A DNA stretch of 20,811 nt. It comes from a virus. A program made the translations under genes and the position numbers. The stretch is taken from the IMG/VR virus record IMGVR_UViG_3300025889_001160, positions 1 through 20,811 of that record. One strand, given 5' to 3'. The notes under the pieces are model-generated. The model did no database searches. It was not told where the DNA came from and saw nothing but the letters and a program-made list of their open reading frames with translations. Positions 15,409 to 20,811 of this stretch are shown one piece after another (the first letter of the stretch is position 1; every line of letters starts with the position of its first letter).

Positions 15409-16026
15409 ATGCTGCGCGAAATTCGAGTCTACGGACGCCTCGCCAAGCTCCTGAAACGGCGCGTGTTCAAGGCTGAAATCAGCAATGTCAAAGAGGCAAT
15501 TCGTTTTCTGATTGCCAACTTTCCATGGCTGGAAAAAGAAATTGCGCAGGGTCACTATCGCGTATCAGTTGGTGAGCAAACACTTGGTCAAGATGAACTG
15601 GACTTCCCGGTTGGCATGCTCTCGCCACTGTGCATCGTTCCAGTATTTGCTGGTGCTGGTGCTGTTGGTCGTGTCATTGCAGGTGCCGCTCTTCTTGTCG
15701 CGTCGTTTGCAATTCCAGGTTTTGCTGCATGGGCTGGACCGACCGCTTTTGGTCTAATCACCGGCGTTGGCGCCAGCTTGGTGCTTGGTGGTGTTGCTCA
15801 GTTGTTGACGCCCACGCCAAACATTGCCTCAATGGGTGCGGGCAATGTTGGAAACTACTCGTCTTCCACGCGTGAAACTGAGCTGGATCCGCAGAAGTCT
15901 TACAGTTTCAGCGGCATTCAAAACACCAGCTCACAGGGAACACCAGTCCCGATTTGCTACGGCGAGGTGATAACTGGCTCTGTCGTGATCTCTGTTGGTA
16001 TTGACACTGTTCAGGTGGAAGCATGA
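15409..16026 (+). CDS. Tail assembly protein I-like (ubiquitin-like fold plus hydrophobic region)
   Basis: This 205-residue protein matches the lambda gpI family. Residues 1-70 show a beta-grasp, ubiquitin-like pattern (MLREIRVYGRLAKLL, then FKAEISNVKEAIRFLIANFP, then YRVSVGEQTLGQDEL). Residues 76-135 are Gly/Ala-rich and hydrophobic, with two helical stretches. The end (SYSFSGIQNTSSQGTPVPIC followed by YGEVITGS) is typical of phage tail assembly proteins next to J. In lambda, I is needed for making the J-containing tip but is not kept in the virion. GGAG at 15397-15400 lies 8 bases before the ATG, one of the better Shine-Dalgarno sites in this region. Confidence 0.88.
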   Translation: MLREIRVYGRLAKLLKRRVFKAEISNVKEAIRFLIANFPWLEKEIAQGHYRVSVGEQTLGQDELDFPVGMLSPLCIVPVFAGAGAVGRVIAGAALLVASFAIPGFAAWAGPTAFGLITGVGASLVLGGVAQLLTPTPNIASMGAGNVGNYSSSTRETELDPQKSYSFSGIQNTSSQGTPVPICYGEVITGSVVISVGIDTVQVEA

Positions 16027-19000
16027 CCAAAATCATTCGCGGTGCTGGCGGTGGTGGCGGTCAGCAATCTCAACCTCAACAGACTGTTGTTTATCAAACA
16101 GTTGTTGCACCAACACGCACGCCTGTTCGCGATGCTGACAGCCTTGCGTCAAAACAATTTGCGACCTTTGTTGATCTCCTAAGTGAAGGAGAGATTGAAG
16201 GCTTTCCTTCCGCACGGGCATATACACGTGGTACCGATGATTACAACAAAGCATTGCTGAAGGATGTTTATCTCAATGGGACGCCTGTATTGCGCTCTGG
16301 CGCTGATGTAACCAATCTTCAATCCACGGATTACAACTTCACGGGAATTACAACAGAGCCGCGTTACGGCACACAAAACCAGAGCTACATTGCTGGTTTT
16401 TCTGACACTGAAAATGAAGTAAGCGTCAACTCAACGGTTACCGCTGCGACGCCAATTACTCGCACAATCAGCGACACTGATGTCGATGCAGTGCGCGTGA
16501 CAATCACTGTTCCACGGCTGGAACGGTACACAACAGAAGGTGATGTTTACGGCACTAGCATCAACCTTCAAATCAAAGTTCAGTACAACGGCGGTGGCTA
16601 TACAACTGTCATTGACGACACGATCAATGGCCGCACGGCTGATCAGTACCAAAAGGATTACAAGGTCAGTATTAGCGGCGCATTTCCTGTTGATATTCGT
16701 GTTGTTCGTATTACCGCAGATAGCACTGATTCGAACCTGATCAATCAATTTGTTTGGTCAAGTTACACCGAGATCATTGAAGAGAAACTGCGTTATCCGA
16801 ATAGCGCATTGTTTGCAATGCGTTTTAGCGCAGAGCAGTTCAATAGCATTCCTTCGCGTTCGTATCGCATTCGTGGCATCAAAGTTGCGATTCCAAGCAA
16901 TGCCACAGTTAATTCCAGCAATGGCCGTCTCACATATGCGGGTTCATGGGATGGCACGTTTGGATCTGCGCAGTGGACAACTGATCCCGCCTGGATCCTC
17001 TGGGACTTGCTCACCAGCTCCAGATACGGGTTTGGCGATCACATCAGCAGCAGCAATCTCGATAAGTGGAGCTTTTTCGCCGCGTCCCAATACGCAAGTG
17101 AGCTTGTTGATGATGGCTTTGGTGGAACCGAGCCTCGCTTCTCCTGTAATGCCCTGATTCAAAACCAAGATGAAGCATTCAAGCTGATCAATGATCTTTG
17201 CTCGGTGATGCGCGTGATGCCGTATTGGTCGGCAGGATCGCTCACCATCAGTCAAGACAAGCCAACAGATGCCAGCTATGTCTTCACGTTGGCCAATGTT
17301 GATCCTGAGCAAGGATTTGTTTACAGCGGCTCAGATCTGAAGACGCGCCACACCGTTGCCATTGTCAGCTACTTGGATCTTGAAACTCAGGATCTGGCGT
17401 ACGAAACCGTTGAGGATCAAACTGGTATTTCTAAGTACGGCGTCGTCAAAACTGAAGTCAAGGCATTTGCCTGCACATCACGGGGTCAGGCTGCACGTCT
17501 TGGTGAATGGCTCCTGTATTCCGAGCAAAACGAATCTGAAGTTGTCACCTTCTCGACCAGTATTGATGCTGGCGTCATCGTTCGCCCCGGTCAAGTCATT
17601 GAGGTCTCTGATCCTGTACGAGCTGGTCTTCGTCGCGGTGGCCGCATCAGCAGCGCAACGACAACAACGATCACCGTTGACGATACGACCAACACCAGCC
17701 TGCCCACGACTGGCAGTCCCACGATCTCCGTTGTGATGCCTGATGGTTCGATTGAAACCAAGGCCATCAGCAGCATTTCCGGCGCTGTAATCACTGTCAG
17801 CTCGGCATTCAGCGTTGCTCCGAATGCCAATAGTGTTTGGGTCATTCAAAACAGCAGTGTTGAGAATTCGCAGTGGCGTGTTCTGTCAATTGCCGAGAAG
17901 GATGAGTGCAAATATGAAATCAGCGCACTGGCTTACAACCCAAGCAAATATGACTATGTGGAGCGTGGATTCAAACTCCAACAGCGAACAATTTCACAGC
18001 TAAACCAACCGCCTGATTCGCCAACCGAACTAAACACGGCTGAAGCCTTTTATGAATCCAATGGCAAAGCAAACGTCAAACTGATTGTCAGTTGGCGACC
18101 TGTTGTTGGCGTCACCAATTATCAAGTGCAATGGCGGCAGCAAAACGGGAACTGGACGACCGCTATTGTTCCGCGCCCTGACTACGAAATCCTCGACATT
18201 GTTGCTGACACTTACGACATTCGTGTTTATGCCCTGAACGGATCAAACATTCCATCAATCAGCCCAGCAAGCATCACTGTTGCCACCATCGGCAAGACGG
18301 CTGTACCTGGCAATGTACAGAATCTCACGTTTGAGGCCATCAACAACAACTCCGGTCGTTTGCGTTGGGATGAAACCATTGATCTTGACGTGAAGGTTGG
18401 TGGCAAGGTCTACATCCGCCACAGCAGCCTTACTGATGGCACAGCAACCTGGAGCAACAGTGTTGACTTGATCCCAGCCAAGTCCGGCTCTCAGACAGAG
18501 GCCATCATCCCGCTCGTTGAAGGGGAAGTGCTGGTCAAGTTTGAAGACGACGGTGGGCGGCAATCAACGACTGAAACCAGCGTCATCATTGATCTGCCTG
18601 ATACCATCGCGCCTCTGACGATTCAGACGCGTCGAGAAGATCAAGACAGCCCGCCATATCAAGGCACAAAATCCAGCACCTTCTACAGCGATGAATTCGA
18701 TGCGTTGACCCTTGATGGCCTGACGCTATTTGATTCGGTCACTGATGTAGATGCCCTAGCCACCTTCGATGTGATGGGCAATGTGTCATCGTCTGGCACC
18801 TACACGTTTGCCAACACCTTGGATCTCGGCAATACCTTCTCTGTCGATCTTCGCCGTTACTTTGTCACGCGTGGTTATTTTCCATCTGACCTTATTGATT
18901 CACGCACCAATACCGTTGATGACTGGGCGGATTGGGATGGTGGTGTGATCGACAAGGTAAATGCCAAGTTGATGTTGCGTTCCACCACGGACAACCCCAG

Positions 19001-19424
19001 CAGCAGTCCTACGTGGGGTGCATGGCAGGAGTTCGTCAATGGCGCCTTCCGTGGTCGTGGCTTCCAGTTCCGTGCTGACCTCAGCAGCAGCGCAGTTGAT
19101 CAAAACATCCTCGTGGATGAGCTTGGCTATGAAGCCACCTTCCAACGTCGTACGGAAAACAGTAACGGGGCGGTGAGCAGCGGCGCAGGCGCGAAGGCGA
19201 TCACCTTCACCAACGCCTTCTGGACTGGAACAGCAAGCCTCGGTGGGGTCAACGCCTACCTGCCCAGCATCGGCATCACGGCTCAGAACATGGGAACAGG
19301 CGACTATTTTGAGGTCACAAGCATCAGTGGCACTGGCTTCACCGTCACATTCAAGAACTCCGCTGGAACCGCTGTCAGCCGTAACTTCAACTGGAGTGCG
19401 GTTGGTTATGGCCGAGGCGGCTAA
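16023..19424 (+). CDS. Central tail tip / host specificity protein, gpJ-like
   Basis: This 1133-residue protein is nearly equal in length to lambda gpJ (1132). It starts with a Gly-rich arm (GAGGGGGQQ) and then the conserved tip part with FVDLLSEGEIEGF at 49-61, DPAWILWDLLTSSRYGFGDH at 321-340, and the phage tail core that includes RPGQVIEVSDP at 521-531. Two fibronectin III-like repeats follow at about 663-755 and 762-857. The C-terminal 260 residues include TVDDWADWDGGVIDKVNAKL and a late beta-rich segment (AGAKAITFTNAFWTG, then GTGDYFEVTS), common in large aquatic phage J proteins. In lambda the C-terminal end binds the host receptor. It overlaps the I gene by 4 bases. Confidence 0.94.
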   Translation: MTKIIRGAGGGGGQQSQPQQTVVYQTVVAPTRTPVRDADSLASKQFATFVDLLSEGEIEGFPSARAYTRGTDDYNKALLKDVYLNGTPVLRSGADVTNLQSTDYNFTGITTEPRYGTQNQSYIAGFSDTENEVSVNSTVTAATPITRTISDTDVDAVRVTITVPRLERYTTEGDVYGTSINLQIKVQYNGGGYTTVIDDTINGRTADQYQKDYKVSISGAFPVDIRVVRITADSTDSNLINQFVWSSYTEIIEEKLRYPNSALFAMRFSAEQFNSIPSRSYRIRGIKVAIPSNATVNSSNGRLTYAGSWDGTFGSAQWTTDPAWILWDLLTSSRYGFGDHISSSNLDKWSFFAASQYASELVDDGFGGTEPRFSCNALIQNQDEAFKLINDLCSVMRVMPYWSAGSLTISQDKPTDASYVFTLANVDPEQGFVYSGSDLKTRHTVAIVSYLDLETQDLAYETVEDQTGISKYGVVKTEVKAFACTSRGQAARLGEWLLYSEQNESEVVTFSTSIDAGVIVRPGQVIEVSDPVRAGLRRGGRISSATTTTITVDDTTNTSLPTTGSPTISVVMPDGSIETKAISSISGAVITVSSAFSVAPNANSVWVIQNSSVENSQWRVLSIAEKDECKYEISALAYNPSKYDYVERGFKLQQRTISQLNQPPDSPTELNTAEAFYESNGKANVKLIVSWRPVVGVTNYQVQWRQQNGNWTTAIVPRPDYEILDIVADTYDIRVYALNGSNIPSISPASITVATIGKTAVPGNVQNLTFEAINNNSGRLRWDETIDLDVKVGGKVYIRHSSLTDGTATWSNSVDLIPAKSGSQTEAIIPLVEGEVLVKFEDDGGRQSTTETSVIIDLPDTIAPLTIQTRREDQDSPPYQGTKSSTFYSDEFDALTLDGLTLFDSVTDVDALATFDVMGNVSSSGTYTFANTLDLGNTFSVDLRRYFVTRGYFPSDLIDSRTNTVDDWADWDGGVIDKVNAKLMLRSTTDNPSSSPTWGAWQEFVNGAFRGRGFQFRADLSSSAVDQNILVDELGYEATFQRRTENSNGAVSSGAGAKAITFTNAFWTGTASLGGVNAYLPSIGITAQNMGTGDYFEVTSISGTGFTVTFKNSAGTAVSRNFNWSAVGYGRGG

Positions 19425-19458
19425 AGTTAGACAAACACTGTCCTGGTAAGGACTCGGC

Positions 19459-20811
19459 ATGGCACAGCACGATTACGTGATCGCTAACGGCACTGGCGCT
19501 GCCGTCCGTTCCGATCTCAACAACGGTTTGGCGGCAATCGTCACTCAGAACAGTGGTGCCACTGAACCCACCACGACTTACGCATTCATGCGCTGGGCTG
19601 ATACCACGGCCGGTGTCATGAAGATGCGCAATAGTGCGAATTCGGCCTGGATAACTCTTTATCAACTCGATGGCGAATGGACGAATATTGCATTTGAAAA
19701 CGGCACGGCTGCTGCCCCGTCGATCTACTTCAAGGACAGCGGGACCGATACCGGCTTCTATTCGCCTGGTGCCAATCAGGTCGGAATTTCAACGGGCGGC
19801 ACTGCTGCGCTGGTGATCGACTCCTCGCAGCGGGTAGGTCTGGGGACTTCTACTGTTGACGAGCTATTGCATCTCAAGGGTGGTAGTGCTGCGAGCACAA
19901 CCGTCAAGGTTGAATCCACTGCAACTGCATCTGAGCGTAGCTCTATTCACTTTTTTAACGGCTCTGTTTCGCGTGGTCGCGTTGGCGGTTCCAATGATTT
20001 TGATGGGCTAACGCTTGATTCCAGCACTACTGAATCAGCAGCAGCAATCCGATTCAGAACTGGCGGAGCATCACTCACCACCAAAATGACCCTTACTTCT
20101 GGAGGGTCACTAGGGATTGGCTCTACTGCGCCCACCACGACTCTAGATGTCGCCGGAAATGCTCGGCTTCACAACTCAACCTCCAATACAAATAGAAAAC
20201 TGGAGATGCGGTCAACGCAGGGTTACTCTAGTTTTATTCAATTCACCGAAGACAACATTGCGGATCGCTGGTCATTTGGCATTGCTAATGGCGACGGCTC
20301 GCTGATCTTCAAGACTGGGGCAGACTTCACTGGAACTGAGGCTCTCAGAATTGATGGTTCTCGCAGGCTCTTAGTTGGCACGTCTAGTGCGCGTGCAAAT
20401 TTCTACAACTCGACACTTACAGCGGGGCTTCAAGTAGAAGGAACTGGTGGGGCTGCATCTAGGGCTGCAATCAGTGTTATCAACAACGATGTAGGAGATA
20501 ACCCTGCCTATGTTGTTCTTGGCAGATCACGGACTGCAAGCATTGGGTCCAATACTGCGCTACAGAATGGAGACTGGATCGGTATTCTTTCATTTCAAGG
20601 CAATGATGGAACCGAATTTGTCGAAGCCGCACGCATTGACGGCATAGTAGATGGCACTCCTGGCAGCAACGACATGCCAGGCCGCCTAGTGTTCTCCACT
20701 ACCGCCGATGGAGCGAGCAGCCCGACGGAGCGGATGAGAATACGGTCGGATGGGCAAATTGTAGTAACTAATAACAACACAAACATTGTTTATGTCAACA
20801 CGGGAGTTAAC
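19459..20811 (+). CDS. Tail fibre protein, N-terminal 451 residues (open at window end)
   Basis: The frame is open from ATG 19459 to the last base, so this gene is partial. AAGGA at 19448-19452 lies 6 bases before the ATG. Residues 37-70 (TTTYAFMRWADTTAGVMKMR, then NSANSAWITLYQLDG) and 84-130 (AAPSIYFKDSGTDTGFYSPG, then AALVIDSSQRVGLGT) are patterns familiar from aquatic phage and cyanophage fibres. The rest is Ser/Thr/Gly-rich with repeated GLGT/GIGS/LVGT units. Fibres of this type often end in an intramolecular chaperone domain, which would lie beyond the window. The role, contacting the cell surface beside J, is inferred. Codon choice changes in the distal part, with more AGA, AGG, CTA, TTA and ATA. 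Confidence 0.85.
   Translation, partial: MAQHDYVIANGTGAAVRSDLNNGLAAIVTQNSGATEPTTTYAFMRWADTTAGVMKMRNSANSAWITLYQLDGEWTNIAFENGTAAAPSIYFKDSGTDTGFYSPGANQVGISTGGTAALVIDSSQRVGLGTSTVDELLHLKGGSAASTTVKVESTATASERSSIHFFNGSVSRGRVGGSNDFDGLTLDSSTTESAAAIRFRTGGASLTTKMTLTSGGSLGIGSTAPTTTLDVAGNARLHNSTSNTNRKLEMRSTQGYSSFIQFTEDNIADRWSFGIANGDGSLIFKTGADFTGTEALRIDGSRRLLVGTSSARANFYNSTLTAGLQVEGTGGAASRAAISVINNDVGDNPAYVVLGRSRTASIGSNTALQNGDWIGILSFQGNDGTEFVEAARIDGIVDGTPGSNDMPGRLVFSTTADGASSPTERMRIRSDGQIVVTNNNTNIVYVNTGVN
19810..20770 (+). repeat. Degenerate fibre repeats with GLGT/GIGS/LVGT cores
   Basis: Four related units occur in the fibre frame, starting near 19810 (VIDSSQRVGLGTS), 20090 (LTSGGSLGIGST), 20345 (LRIDGSRRLLVGTS) and 20731 (RMRIRSDGQIVV). 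Each is a hydrophobic-Asp/Ser-turn-Gly-hydrophobic pattern. Spacing is uneven at about 255-385 bases. They probably mark repeated beta segments of a trimeric fibre shaft. The similarity is at protein level and not in the DNA. Confidence 0.6.

Noticed and set aside
19430-19442. GACA/TGTC inverted repeat between the J-like and fibre genes as a terminator
   Set aside because: The stem is only 4 bp and no T-run follows. The fibre gene has its own Shine-Dalgarno and probably shares the late transcript.
1-20811. Defence systems, CRISPR arrays, tRNA genes, insertion sequences, integrase or lysogeny genes
   Set aside because: Nearly every base is accounted for by virion-morphogenesis genes in one direction, and no repeat-spacer pattern, transposase or tRNA-like fold was noticed.

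Overview
The window is a dense, single-strand (+) virion-morphogenesis cluster of a tailed phage or prophage with a long, lambda-like non-contractile tail (siphovirus type). Gene order follows lambda almost step by step: small and large terminase, gpW-like protein, lambda-type portal, head protease and major capsid, head-tail connectors, tail terminator, tail tube, G/GT chaperones, tape measure, then M, L, K, I and J, followed by a fibre gene that runs off the right edge. No integrase, repressor, replication, lysis or host gene is visible, so lysogenic capacity cannot be judged. The fibre and jelly-roll proteins resemble those of marine and freshwater phages, including cyanophages. An aquatic bacterial host, perhaps a picocyanobacterium, is therefore a guess, not a conclusion.

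Layout. 1-171 is a non-coding leader with three CTTAAnnnGCC-like motifs, just where a terminase recognition site would be expected. 172-2560 holds the packaging enzymes (TerS and GpA-type TerL). 2557-8268 is the head module: a beta-domain/gpW-like fusion, a gpB-type portal, an 887-residue protein joining three accessory domains, an HK97-type protease and the HK97-fold major capsid protein, two small proteins, and a gpFII-like joining protein. 8279-8917 encodes a fibre-like protein (Mtd-N-like domain plus jelly roll) where lambda has Z. 8920-13575 is the tail tube module: terminator, a 50-residue protein, tube, G and GT joined by programmed -1 frameshifting, and tape measure. 13575-19424 is the tail tip (M, L with a probable iron-sulfur site, K with JAMM plus NlpC/P60, I with a ubiquitin-like fold, J). 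19459-20811 is the open end of a tail fibre.

Genes mostly overlap by 1-8 bases or lie within about 35 bases, with two longer overlaps of 41 and 47 bases. No gap between genes exceeds 300 bases and no convincing internal terminator was found, so the block is probably one late operon. Three signals inside this ordinary layout stand out. One is an in-frame GTG with a good Shine-Dalgarno inside the protease-capsid fusion, which could make free capsid protein. The second is a textbook AAAAAAC slippery heptamer with a 7-bp stem 6 bases downstream. The third is a cysteine spacing in the L homologue that matches the iron-sulfur ligands reported for lambda gpL. I saw no defence system, CRISPR, tRNA, insertion sequence or other accessory island.
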